Source: a virus. From it: 53,744 nucleotides of DNA. The stretch's first letter is position 1. Each line of letters begins with the position of its first letter. A model generated the notes under the pieces. The model worked only from the letters and a program-made list of their open reading frames with translations, searched no databases and was not told the DNA's origin. Below are positions 14,549 to 22,701 of this stretch, piece after piece. The DNA lies in IMG/VR virus record IMGVR_UViG_3300022900_000014, positions 1 through 53,744 of that record; one strand, written 5' to 3'. The translations under genes were made by a program, and so were the position numbers.

Positions 14549-14556
14549 TATTTATA
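14549..14556 (-). promoter_or_regulatory. T4-type late promoter
   Basis: TATAAATA on the minus strand between the zinc-ribbon gene and the GIY-YIG gene, 29 bases before the latter's ATG. Confidence 0.6.
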
Positions 14557-14558
14557 GT

Positions 14559-14720
14559 TCATTCCCAGTCAGTGTTTCCATATCCAATGGACTCAATGTC
14601 CATTTCTTCTTTTTCTAATTCGCCGCAATACGGGCAATACAGTATATCAATACCTTCGTCTTCAGCTTGCTCAGACATAATCATATATCGAATACCGCAA
14701 GAGTCACACGTCTTAGTCAT
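14559..14720 (-). CDS. 53-residue zinc-ribbon protein
   Basis: Begins MTKTCDSCGIRYMIM and contains YCPYCGE: two CxxC pairs (5-8 and 29-32) form a zinc ribbon, with an acidic tail. The ATG overlaps the NrdB stop (TAATG), so it is coupled to ribonucleotide reductase expression. Possibly a redox or regulatory partner; not a glutaredoxin by sequence. Confidence 0.7.
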   Translation of the reverse strand: MTKTCDSCGIRYMIMSEQAEDEGIDILYCPYCGELEKEEMDIESIGYGNTDWE

Positions 14721-15703
14721 TAACCATTCCCCCAAATATCTTTCCAGTCTCCAGTTAATGCGCCACGTGCATAGTCAGTTGCGCGATTCTCGAAGAAGTT
14801 AGTATGCGTTGGTGCATTAATCATTTCTTCTACCCAAAGTAAAGGATTCTTCTTAATCTTAAATATGCCCTTTAAGCCTAAGCTAATTAGCCGACGATCG
14901 CAGATGTAACGAATATACTTCTTAACATCTTCAGCTGATAGATCTTCCATGTCACCCATAGAGAATGACAGATCGATAAACTTATCTTCTAGCTCAACCA
15001 TGCGCTCTGCAATAGTATAGATTTTACCTTTCAGATCATCATTCCAAAGCTCTACATTTTCTTGAATATATGTACGGAATAACTTAATCATATTCTCAGC
15101 GTGCATAGTCTCATCAACAATAGACCATGTAATAATCTGACCCATACCCTTCATTTTACCATGACGTGGGAAATTCAATAGCATAATGAATGATGAGAAG
15201 AGTTGCATTCCTTCAGTAAACGCTGAGAATGCTGCAATGTTTGTTGCTATTGTACCTTTATCTTGGGTATCATTAGAAAGATCCAAGAAGTATTCGTGCT
15301 TATTAGACATGGCTTCGTATTCAAGGAACTCATTATATGTCGACTCAGGCATACCCAAAGTTTCAATTAAATGGCTGTAGGCGGCCACGTGGAGCGCCTC
15401 ACGCGCGGCAAATCCCATAAGCATCATTCTTACTTCAGGCTGAGGAAAGTGCGGGAGATAGTTATTAACATATCCTCCAGCAACATCAATATCACCTTGC
15501 GTAAAGAATCGAAAGATGTTTGTTAAGAATCCTTTTTCTGAATTTGATACCTTATTATGCCAATCCTTAACGTCTTCTGCCATAGGCACTTCTGTGTGTA
15601 GCCAATGGCTTTGCTCATGCTTTAACCAAGCATCATATGCCCATGCATAATTGAATGGCTTAAAGTAAGCTCTTTCGTCTGTTAATTTTAACTTTGTTGA
15701 CAT
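14720..15703 (-). CDS. nrdB: ribonucleotide reductase class I beta subunit
   Basis: 327 residues from the ATG at 15703, which has GAGGG upstream; a GTG four codons earlier is less likely. Diiron ligands Glu102 and His105 (EALH), radical Tyr109 (AAYSH) and the second set VDETMHAEN are visible. It supplies the tyrosyl radical for NrdA. Overlap with nrdA and a shared early promoter indicate an operon. Confidence 0.94.
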   Translation of the reverse strand: MSTKLKLTDERAYFKPFNYAWAYDAWLKHEQSHWLHTEVPMAEDVKDWHNKVSNSEKGFLTNIFRFFTQGDIDVAGGYVNNYLPHFPQPEVRMMLMGFAAREALHVAAYSHLIETLGMPESTYNEFLEYEAMSNKHEYFLDLSNDTQDKGTIATNIAAFSAFTEGMQLFSSFIMLLNFPRHGKMKGMGQIITWSIVDETMHAENMIKLFRTYIQENVELWNDDLKGKIYTIAERMVELEDKFIDLSFSMGDMEDLSAEDVKKYIRYICDRRLISLGLKGIFKIKKNPLLWVEEMINAPTHTNFFENRATDYARGALTGDWKDIWGNG

Positions 15704-15704
15704 G

Positions 15705-17507
15705 TTATCCCTCACATGCTAAGCATGGTTCATCGTTTACTAGAGCACTCATGTCTAGCTCCTTAATGATTTGCCGCTCAATCTTATTAGATACTTTATC
15801 TGCTTTACCGAGCTTTTCTGATCGGCAATAGTAGAGCGACTTAAGTCCTTGTTTCCATGCTAGGTAGTGTGCAGCATGAACATATTTAACATTTGAATCT
15901 GGACGGAAGAAAAGATTAAGCGACTGTGCTTGATCAATATACTCCTGACGCTTAGCAGCATGATCGATCAACCATCGCTGATCAATCTCCATGGCAGTCT
16001 TAAAGACGTCTTTTTCCCATGCGTCAAGGAATGTCAAGTGTTGTGCTGATCCGTCGTTTGAGATGATTGAGGACCAGACTTCGTCGTATTCTTGCTTGAC
16101 TTCTCCAGCTTCAATCTTATTTTTAATAAGCTTATCAAGATGCTTATTTTTATTAAGATGAGATCCAGAAAGTGTATCTTGACGATACGCGTTAGCTCTA
16201 AAAGGCTCAATAGAAGGGCTAGTATTCCCCATGATGATAGAGCTAGAAGCATTAGGAGCCACAGCCATAACGTGAGAGAAACGTAGACCACTACCTTCTG
16301 CGTCGGGAGGACTACCTCGCTCAGCACCCAATTCCAAATTTGCTTCATCAAGTTTACCTCTTATATGCTTAAACATTCTAATGTTAGCACCGGTTGCCAT
16401 AGCACTTTCCCATGGCATATTCTTACTTTGCAGATAGGCATGGAATCCTAAAGCGCCAACGCCGATGCTGCGTTCGCGGAAAGCCGAAAATTTAGCACGA
16501 GAAACAGTATCAGGTGCATTGTCAATAAAATACTGAAGTACATTATCCAGCATTTCTGCTACATCTTTAAGGAATTGCGCGTTCTTACTCCATGAGTCAT
16601 AATACTCTAGGTTGACTGATGAGAGACAACAAACTGCAGTACGCTCCTCATTGGTTGCTAGAATAATCTCTGAACACAGATTAGACTGATGTACTTTTAA
16701 GCCTAAGTCTTTTTGGAACTGCGGTAAGCCACGATTAGAAGCATCAATGAAATGGATATAGGGTTCGCCGGTTTCCATTCGAAGCTCGATGATCTTCTGC
16801 CACAATGCCTTAGCAGATACCGTATCCTTGATCTGGCCAGAATGGGGTTCTACAAGATTCCATCCATCATCAGCATCTGGATCCGTCATAGCTCGTTCTA
16901 CTACTTCCATAAAGCGATCTGTAATATTAATACCATGGTGTAGGTTCAAGCAACGAACATTCGGATCGCCTGTAGGCTTACGCATCTCCAAGAACATTAT
17001 AACGTCTGGATGAGATATATCCAAGTAAGTAGCGTAAGAGCCCCTGCGAGTGCGTCCTTGGCGATATGCGAGGCACGATGAATCGTAAGTCTTGAGATGA
17101 GGCATAACACCCACAGACTTATCATCGGCGCCACGGATGCCAAAACCAATCCCAACGCCACCGCCAAGCATAGATAGCCAATTTGTTTCAGAAAGGTTTT
17201 CAACGAGTCCCTCCGCAGTATCATTAATATAGTTTAGAAAGCAAGAGATTGGCATACCATTCTTAGATTTGCCAAAAGAGAGAATAGGAGTAGAATACGA
17301 TAGCCAATGCTTAGATGAATAATCGTATAGTCTTTGTGCGTGTTCTGGATTTGAGCTAAAGGTTTTACTGACAAAAGCAAACCTTTCTTGAGGAGATTCT
17401 TCATCTTCCCGCATGTAGCTTTCTCGTAGTCGTTGGAGACCTAACTTATCAAATAGCTTATCTCGGGAGAGATCGATTTGTATACCATTATATTCTTGTT
17501 TTGCCAT
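15705..17507 (-). CDS. nrdA: ribonucleotide reductase class I alpha subunit, short form
   Basis: 600 residues, shorter than E. coli NrdA (761) because it begins almost at the catalytic barrel and lacks an N-terminal ATP cone. Active-site Asn276, Cys278 and Glu280 (NLCSE), redox Cys89 (PISCF) and Cys293, and a C-terminal CLACEG shuttle tail are present. It reduces ribonucleoside diphosphates. Loss of the cone removes dATP feedback inhibition, which suits a replicating phage. Confidence 0.94.
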   Translation of the reverse strand: MAKQEYNGIQIDLSRDKLFDKLGLQRLRESYMREDEESPQERFAFVSKTFSSNPEHAQRLYDYSSKHWLSYSTPILSFGKSKNGMPISCFLNYINDTAEGLVENLSETNWLSMLGGGVGIGFGIRGADDKSVGVMPHLKTYDSSCLAYRQGRTRRGSYATYLDISHPDVIMFLEMRKPTGDPNVRCLNLHHGINITDRFMEVVERAMTDPDADDGWNLVEPHSGQIKDTVSAKALWQKIIELRMETGEPYIHFIDASNRGLPQFQKDLGLKVHQSNLCSEIILATNEERTAVCCLSSVNLEYYDSWSKNAQFLKDVAEMLDNVLQYFIDNAPDTVSRAKFSAFRERSIGVGALGFHAYLQSKNMPWESAMATGANIRMFKHIRGKLDEANLELGAERGSPPDAEGSGLRFSHVMAVAPNASSSIIMGNTSPSIEPFRANAYRQDTLSGSHLNKNKHLDKLIKNKIEAGEVKQEYDEVWSSIISNDGSAQHLTFLDAWEKDVFKTAMEIDQRWLIDHAAKRQEYIDQAQSLNLFFRPDSNVKYVHAAHYLAWKQGLKSLYYCRSEKLGKADKVSNKIERQIIKELDMSALVNDEPCLACEG

Positions 17508-17563
17508 AGTAATTCCTTCAACTTAAGACCAAAATACCATTTGTATTTTCTTTTGATTGGTCT

Positions 17564-17592
17564 ATTATATATCATATGAACTACTTTGTACA
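17564..17592 (-). promoter_or_regulatory. early promoter of nrdA-nrdB
   Basis: Minus-strand TGTACA, 17 bp, TATAAT, giving a leader of about 50 bases before nrdA. It also marks the boundary with the late block. Confidence 0.85.
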
Positions 17593-17609
17593 TACAAATG
17601 TGATATATT

Positions 17610-18041
17610 TTACTCTGGAGGATTTGCTGCAGCTCTTTCTTCGGTGAAATCTACAGCCTTCTCATAATACACTATAATTTCCCTTTGCTGTAAGATATAG
17701 CGTCTGAGCTCTTGTAGATTGATTGAAAGGTTTTCATAATCTGGAATCGACATTGAAACAAAAACAATCTGACCATTATTTTTTTCAAAGTCTGCTAAAA
17801 AATCATCTAAGGTATCTGGAGTAACAACATAGAATTGCACATTATTCAACTCGACCGGTTGAGGACGAATCGGAATTTGAATATTTGGATATTCAATCTT
17901 TGTGACAGTGACAATCCTAGGTTCAGGATCTGGCTTTGAAAATCCTAGTAGGCTACAACTACTCAGGAATAGGCTCGAGATCACTAACAGACTTATTGTC
18001 AGTGTTTTGTTCAATTTCTCTAAAGACTTCAACTGTACCAT
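17610..18041 (-). CDS. outer-membrane spanin-like lipoprotein
   Basis: 143 residues. A lipoprotein signal (hydrophobic 14-26) ends in the lipobox LSSC with Cys29. Pro-rich segments follow, then a helical C-terminal part. Its first 83 bases lie in another frame inside the end of the 17959-18369 gene, the classic Rz/Rz1 overlap. Predicted o-spanin that joins the i-spanin to fuse inner and outer membranes in the last lysis step. It is longer than most o-spanins. Confidence 0.75.
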   Translation of the reverse strand: MVQLKSLEKLNKTLTISLLVISSLFLSSCSLLGFSKPDPEPRIVTVTKIEYPNIQIPIRPQPVELNNVQFYVVTPDTLDDFLADFEKNNGQIVFVSMSIPDYENLSINLQELRRYILQQREIIVYYEKAVDFTEERAAANPPE

Positions 18042-18369
18042 TGTTTATTCTCGTTTGTATTAATCCAGGTCGTGCTATAGCTAATCTTGTAAGATCATGC
18101 TTAGCAAACTTGCTTCTCATTTCATTCAATCCAGCATTTGCTTCTTGAAGGTTTGTTTGTAACTCGGTATTTAATTCGTTCTGCTTTTCCATTTGTGCTT
18201 GCAATTGATTCATGGAAGCAGTCTGCTGTTCTAGCGCAGAATCAAGTATCGCCTTTTCTGCAGATAACCTTTGAATAGTTGCTTGCGTGGAATCATAATA
18301 ATACTTAGCACCGAAGATAGCACCACCTATAATTCCAAATACTGCTATCATTATATAAAGCCTTAACAT
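17959..18369 (-). CDS. inner-membrane spanin-like protein
   Basis: 136 residues. One N-terminal membrane helix (4-22) is followed by a long periplasmic coiled coil (about 30-90) rich in Gln, Glu and Asn. The pairing and overlap with the lipoprotein gene downstream identify an i-spanin. No sequence similarity to lambda Rz is claimed; the call rests on topology and gene layout. Confidence 0.75.
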   Translation of the reverse strand: MLRLYIMIAVFGIIGGAIFGAKYYYDSTQATIQRLSAEKAILDSALEQQTASMNQLQAQMEKQNELNTELQTNLQEANAGLNEMRSKFAKHDLTRLAIARPGLIQTRINNGTVEVFREIEQNTDNKSVSDLEPIPE

Positions 18370-18608
18370 TATGCTAATCTCACTCGTACTGTTCCACCGT
18401 TATCATAATATGCTTGACCGATTCCTACACCGCCTGATGCTGCATTCGCTTCATTCGTGTATGGTCCAGGCAATGACCAGCCAGATCCGTCTTGTATATT
18501 TTGAACAGTCGTAGACGCATCGATAAAGTTATTGACAATTTGCTGAGATATTTCGCCAGATCCTACCTCATCAAATTTACCTGTTAAAGGATTAAATTTG
18601 TATGGCAT
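18369..18608 (-). CDS. small structural-block protein, Gly-rich C-terminus
   Basis: 79 residues beginning MPYKFNPLTGKFDEVGSG and ending GQAYYDNGGTVRVRLA. Small proteins with this PFxFNPFTGxFD start are frequent in marine phage structural regions. Probably a minor virion or fibre-associated part. It abuts both neighbours by one base. Confidence 0.65.
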   Translation of the reverse strand: MPYKFNPLTGKFDEVGSGEISQQIVNNFIDASTTVQNIQDGSGWSLPGPYTNEANAASGGVGIGQAYYDNGGTVRVRLA

Positions 18609-18814
18609 TAGCTAGTCCTCGTTACGGTCAAAACGTTTCCAGTTGCATCATATGTCATTGCTAATGTCATAACGACGTCGCCAGCTGAACCGCCTAACTT
18701 ATATTCTACAACTGTAAGATTGCCATCAACATCATATGTATTGTTTATAAAATCGTGGGCAGGAATGCCCAGCGGATTTGACATATCAGTTTCACGGGAA
18801 TATTTCTTTAACAT
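18608..18814 (-). CDS. small beta-rich hypothetical protein
   Basis: 68 residues; ATG at 18814 overlaps the upstream stop (TAATG) behind AGGA. Residues from about 24 on (VDGNLTVVEYKLGG, VVMTLAMTYDATGNVLTVTRT) predict beta strands like a YD-type or fibre repeat. Likely virion-associated; uncertain. Confidence 0.6.
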   Translation of the reverse strand: MLKKYSRETDMSNPLGIPAHDFINNTYDVDGNLTVVEYKLGGSAGDVVMTLAMTYDATGNVLTVTRTS

Positions 18815-19011
18815 TATTTTTTCCTTTTCTCTATCATGGCATTAATGAACTTCATTCCAAGTGAGCGGCGATACATTCTTTCAGTATCTTCTTTTTTTCG
18901 TTTATCCCGCCTTGTAAAAAACATAGGACCGGCATTAGGAGCCATATCTACCCCACCACCAGCGACGGAGTTTGCTGCTACTTCTTCAGCGTAATTTTTA
19001 AAAGATTTCAT
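18814..19011 (-). CDS. small basic protein with capsid-targeting-like N-terminus
   Basis: 65 residues. MKSFKNYAEEVA resembles the capsid-targeting peptides of this genome (Phe4, Tyr7, Glu10), then a Gly/Asn-rich linker and a basic C-terminal half (RRDKRKKEDTERMYRR). May be packaged with the DNA. Overlaps the next upstream gene by four bases. Confidence 0.6.
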   Translation of the reverse strand: MKSFKNYAEEVAANSVAGGGVDMAPNAGPMFFTRRDKRKKEDTERMYRRSLGMKFINAMIEKRKK

Positions 19012-19592
19012 CGCTTGATTTCTCCGGGATTAATGTAAATCTTTTGATTCGTTTTTATATGAGTAACTTCGTATATTGGAGTAGTGATAATAGTATCGAC
19101 TGGCATACAATTTTCATGAACTAGTACTGTACTATTTTTTAACGCAATATATTCTCCGGTTTTTGGAGATAGAACATCAGACTTTAGTGTGTAAATGCCT
19201 GGTTGTATGATTGCATTTTCCATAAACCAAGTTGACTCGAACAAAGAGTCTTCAAAGCTAACATCCATTTTATCGAGTACTTTAAGTAATGCCTCTTCAG
19301 ACATACCTGTTTCTTCTTTGATTAGAAATAAAGCTGTTGCCCAAGAAGCAAGTTTAGTTTTTCCAAATGGAAGTTTATTGAGAAGCCTTTTGATATTAAA
19401 AACTAAACGATGAAAAACAGTATACGCAGATTTTTCATCATTCGTTTGAAGGGTAGAAGCTTTACGTAATACCTTTCCGTCTTCATCTACGATACCTAAT
19501 TTATACGCTTCTGTATCATCCCAAGATGTAGTTAGCAACTTGATAAAGCGATACGCGTAAAATAAGTCTCCTGTTCTTGAAATAACACTCAT
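19008..19592 (-). CDS. conserved structural-block protein (SRTGDLFYAYRF family)
   Basis: 194 residues. The N-terminus ISRTGDLFYAYRFIKLLTT and a central helical LLNKLPFGKTKLASWATALFLIKE are, from memory, conserved in T4-like marine phages next to the capsid and tail genes. The C-terminal 60 residues are beta-rich. Function unknown; likely assembly or virion. Confidence 0.7.
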   Translation of the reverse strand: MSVISRTGDLFYAYRFIKLLTTSWDDTEAYKLGIVDEDGKVLRKASTLQTNDEKSAYTVFHRLVFNIKRLLNKLPFGKTKLASWATALFLIKEETGMSEEALLKVLDKMDVSFEDSLFESTWFMENAIIQPGIYTLKSDVLSPKTGEYIALKNSTVLVHENCMPVDTIITTPIYEVTHIKTNQKIYINPGEIKR

Positions 19593-19957
19593 AGATGTCT
19601 CAATCTCTCAACCACTAATGGGTTTAACGGAATTTCTATTTTTTCATTATCATTGACATAATTAAGATACACTAACATAGTCTTGATTATTGGCCAATGC
19701 TGTTTCTTTACCTTGTACCATAACATTTTGGTACCAGCTTCTATACTGAAGACATTACAGATGACTACAATATGATTAAGTATTAATCTTTCTTGCAGTT
19801 CACCTGTATCGTCGTATCTACTTAATAATCTTTTGATGTACTTAAAACGATTTAAGTCATCGTAAAATTCTTCAGCTTCAGTACATTGTTTATTGTTATA
19901 ATTATTAGCTGCATAAAGAAGAAATGTATCTTCAGTCAAAGTTTCAAAAAGCTTCAT
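19589..19957 (-). CDS. conserved phage protein (KLFETLTEDTFLLYAA family)
   Basis: 122 helical residues. The start MKLFETLTEDTFLLYAANNY and the middle RLILNHIVVICNVFSIEAGTKML are conserved in marine T4-like phages. Leu7-Thr-Glu9 could be a prohead-protease site. A weak late promoter precedes it. Function unknown. Confidence 0.7.
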   Translation of the reverse strand: MKLFETLTEDTFLLYAANNYNNKQCTEAEEFYDDLNRFKYIKRLLSRYDDTGELQERLILNHIVVICNVFSIEAGTKMLWYKVKKQHWPIIKTMLVYLNYVNDNEKIEIPLNPLVVERLRHL

Positions 19958-19989
19958 AAAACCCTCAATAAAATAAAGTATTGCTACTC

Positions 19990-19997
19990 TATTTATT
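19990..19997 (-). promoter_or_regulatory. possible late promoter variant
   Basis: AATAAATA (one mismatch to TATAAATA) on the minus strand, 33 bases before the ATG of the 19589-19957 gene and in a non-coding gap. Confidence 0.4.
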
Positions 19998-20004
19998 CAG
20001 GTTA

Positions 20005-20205
20005 TTACTCGTCTTCTGAAACTTCTACTTCTTCTACTACTTCAACTTTCTTAGCTTTTTTAGGAGCTTCTTTTTTTACAACGCCATTCCAAGCATCTTG
20101 CTGCTCTTGTGTCAGCTTAGCACCTTTAAGCTTTTCGCCCTTAGCTGTAAAATAACCATCTGCTTTCGCAATTGAATCCTTTAAGTATCCTTTTTTTGTA
20201 GCCAT
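20005..20205 (-). CDS. small highly charged protein
   Basis: 66 residues: Lys-rich N-terminal two thirds (MATKKGYLKDSIAKADGYF) and a Glu/Val tail (VEVVEEVEVSEDE). Such small charged proteins occur in T4-like marine phage structural regions. Unknown function. Confidence 0.6.
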   Translation of the reverse strand: MATKKGYLKDSIAKADGYFTAKGEKLKGAKLTQEQQDAWNGVVKKEAPKKAKKVEVVEEVEVSEDE

Positions 20206-20207
20206 GT

Positions 20208-20996
20208 TTATGCCTCGTTATCGATTAAAATTAAATCAAACAAACCACCAGCTGCACAAGTATTCCCAGATAAAACCTGCAATTCAATGTCCGTCTTTTC
20301 TGTGAATACTAATGGTACTGGATAATTATATTCTATAGGAACACCAAAGGTAGCAAATAGCCCTTTAATGTTAAATGCCCCGCCAAAAGGCTTAGCCATT
20401 AATCGGCATTGGACATCTGTGCTTTTTGTTATATTAAAATGCACTTTAAGAAGATATGCGGTCTTACCAGCTGGGACAGTATATAAAGCCATTAGGGTTT
20501 GGCCGTTGCCCTCTAGTATAGACGCTTTCACAGCTCCACCAACAGTTGCAGTAATAAGACCAGCATTAGTGGTAACTGTACCATCTTTAAAGATCATTCT
20601 AAAGATTCGAATAAATGTAGTTATACTCGAATTGCCTATTAAAACATCTTCAACAACAAGTTGATAGTTCTCATCTAGCCCTTGTACTTCCACAGTTTTG
20701 CCTGAGTCCAAAGGATCATCTGATGCGATTGTTGCAACACCTGCAGTTGTTAAATAGGTGTATGCATTAGATCCATCATATACTGTTTCCCAAGAGCCAG
20801 ATCCAATCGTTGGATTAAATCCGAACTTATTAATATGTGCCCATCCATCAACCAAGCCTTGAGCAATATTAATATTAGAACTAGCACCAGCGGAGTTAAT
20901 GATGTTACCATCTTTATCGGACATCATTACCACTTCGTGAACGTCAGAGTTCCCGGCGTGGTAATGAGCTTTACGATTTACGCTATATTGTGCCAT
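20208..20996 (-). CDS. putative virion protein, beta-rich
   Basis: 262 residues rich in Gly, Thr, Val and Asn with few charges and no Cys until the C-terminus. It reads as a beta-sandwich with motifs such as GSGSWETVYDG, LDSGKTVEVQGLD and TVPAGKTAYLLKVHF. This type is common among structural proteins of marine phages (capsid decoration or fibre). Position in the late block supports a virion role; no precise assignment. Confidence 0.65.
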   Translation of the reverse strand: MAQYSVNRKAHYHAGNSDVHEVVMMSDKDGNIINSAGASSNINIAQGLVDGWAHINKFGFNPTIGSGSWETVYDGSNAYTYLTTAGVATIASDDPLDSGKTVEVQGLDENYQLVVEDVLIGNSSITTFIRIFRMIFKDGTVTTNAGLITATVGGAVKASILEGNGQTLMALYTVPAGKTAYLLKVHFNITKSTDVQCRLMAKPFGGAFNIKGLFATFGVPIEYNYPVPLVFTEKTDIELQVLSGNTCAAGGLFDLILIDNEA

Positions 20997-21007
20997 GATC
21001 TATTACC

Positions 21008-22129
21008 TTATACTTTATAGCGATTTGATCTTAGCCAACCAACCATCCGATCCATAGGAGAAGGTCTTTGAATTGTTGAGCCATCAGCAGATGATACAGC
21101 AAATTGCTTACCCCTCTGCATAATCACTACTTTATTACCAGTTTTAGGATCAATATGACCAGGTTCTTCAAAGGAAAGCATATCAGGCGTTTTACCAAAT
21201 ATAAAACCAGCCTTTGTTAAAACACTATCAGCTGCTGCTTGTTCGCCTTTCCCTTTGAAAGGTACTGGATTTACTTTTACAGCTGCTTCTTGTAGTTTAG
21301 TATTTTCTTTAACAACAGTACCGTCGTCTTTTTCACCAGACTTTTTAGTGTTATTAGTGTGCATATCTTTGAAGTCTTTCTCGCCTTGTGCTTCTGGCTC
21401 GGCTACTTCTTTAACAAGACCGCTTTTTCTAACAGCAGCTTCAAGGTCGGCAATAGTCATCCTAGGATCTTTAAGAGCTCCCTTAACGGCGGTCTTATTT
21501 TTAACTACAAGATCAACACCATCGAAATAAGCATCCATATCTTTTAGCTTAAACGTTTTTCTGATGTGAGCTGAAACATCTGTTTGACCCATGCCTCTGC
21601 CTACGACAGAAACTTTATCGTTAGGCTTGAGTGTCTTAGCTTCTTGCAAACTCTCTTCAACTTCTTCTTTGACGAGGCCACTCTTTCTAACGGCATCTTC
21701 GAGATCAGCGATAGTCATGCTGTTGTTTCTAAGAGCTCCCTGAACGGCAGTCTTATCTTTAATCACCAAGTCAGCATCATCGAAATAAACGTCCATATCT
21801 TTTAGCTTGAATAATTTTCTGATGTGAGCCGAAATGTCCAATTGGCCTGGACCTCTACCTACAATAGAAACTTTATCGGTAGGCCTGAGTTTCTTAGCTT
21901 CATTAATTTTATCTGCTGTAGCTTTTTTCATGGTGACTTTATACGTCTTATCACCAAACTTAAAAGTCTCATCGCCTTTCTTAGCAGCATCTGCTGCAGC
22001 ACCCATAAAGTCAGCTACACCTTCGTCGGTTATTTCCGCTGGTACCCAGGCTTCTCTTTTGACTGCTTTCGCTTCATACATTTTTACATATGCATTAGCG
22101 ATACTTTTCGTTATGTTATTGTCGATCAT
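21008..22129 (-). CDS. putative packaged polyprotein with an 86-residue tandem duplication
   Basis: 373 residues. Residues about 75-155 and 161-241 are two copies of one domain (both carry DKVSxVGRGxGQ, SAHIRK, FKLKDMD, MTIADLE, AVRKSGLVKE). Each domain border has a T4 prohead-protease-like site: I75-N-E77/A, L161-Q-E163/A and L279-Q-E281/A. The first 20 residues end in MYEA, perhaps another site. The simplest model is a capsid-internal polyprotein cut during maturation into small basic domains. The domain family is unknown to me; the basic charge could suit DNA or RNA binding. Confidence 0.7.
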   Translation of the reverse strand: MIDNNITKSIANAYVKMYEAKAVKREAWVPAEITDEGVADFMGAAADAAKKGDETFKFGDKTYKVTMKKATADKINEAKKLRPTDKVSIVGRGPGQLDISAHIRKLFKLKDMDVYFDDADLVIKDKTAVQGALRNNSMTIADLEDAVRKSGLVKEEVEESLQEAKTLKPNDKVSVVGRGMGQTDVSAHIRKTFKLKDMDAYFDGVDLVVKNKTAVKGALKDPRMTIADLEAAVRKSGLVKEVAEPEAQGEKDFKDMHTNNTKKSGEKDDGTVVKENTKLQEAAVKVNPVPFKGKGEQAAADSVLTKAGFIFGKTPDMLSFEEPGHIDPKTGNKVVIMQRGKQFAVSSADGSTIQRPSPMDRMVGWLRSNRYKV

Positions 22130-22145
22130 TTTAGTTTTCCTTTAT

Positions 22146-22454
22146 TTAGTTAAATATGTATTGTGCCGCTAATGCACCACAGACCGAAGTCATTACTACC
22201 CAAAACAATCGATTGACTACTTTTACTGTAATAGCAGTTTCATCAACTTTTGTTTCAACATCATCGATTCTATCAGAATGCTTATTAAGCCGATCATTGA
22301 TAGTCTTACGATCATCTTCTAGCATGATAAGCTTTTCTTCTGCACGGGCCAAAGAAATGACAGTTTCAGATAACTTATCTATCTTTTCTTCGATGCGATC
22401 AAGCCGCTTATCTTCTTTTAACAGATGTTCTTCTAATTGGTTTTTAGTTGGCAT
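22146..22454 (-). CDS. coiled coil with C-terminal membrane anchor (XhlA-like topology)
   Basis: 102 residues: a long coiled coil (about 5-75) then one membrane helix (about 80-99). This is the topology of XhlA/hemolysin-type phage proteins associated with holins. It lies in the late block with the spanins downstream. Could be a holin partner or a membrane tether; uncertain. Confidence 0.6.
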   Translation of the reverse strand: MPTKNQLEEHLLKEDKRLDRIEEKIDKLSETVISLARAEEKLIMLEDDRKTINDRLNKHSDRIDDVETKVDETAITVKVVNRLFWVVMTSVCGALAAQYIFN

Positions 22455-22701
22455 ACTTAATCCTAATCCGTAAGTCGTCTTTACCTTTAATTAGACGATG
22501 GTACTTTAATTTATCGATTGTTACTACATCGCCTACGCATAATTCAAATGGCAAACTATCATCGAATTGTAGTTGCCATTTATTACCTTCTAGTACTTCA
22601 ATCTTACGATTTTCTTTATCTCTATGCCAAACTAAATCTTCTTCGTCAATGCCAGATAAGAAAAGACGTATGTCATCATATTCATAATATGGGGTTACCA
22701 A
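22444..22701 (-). CDS. conserved small phage protein, cupin-like strands
   Basis: 85 residues with the pattern EEDLVWHRDKENRKI, WQLQFDDSLPFEL and YHRLIKG. The strand pattern and WHRD/YHR motifs recur in cyanomyovirus hypotheticals and resemble a small cupin-like barrel. Function unknown. Overlaps both neighbours. Confidence 0.65.
   Translation of the reverse strand: MVTPYYEYDDIRLFLSGIDEEDLVWHRDKENRKIEVLEGNKWQLQFDDSLPFELCVGDVVTIDKLKYHRLIKGKDDLRIRIKYAN

Noticed and set aside
21834-22172. Long + strand open frames opposite the polyprotein genes (also near 20368-20664 and 24066-24410)
   Set aside because: They are complementary-strand shadows of biased codon use, overlap real genes fully and lack ribosome binding sites.
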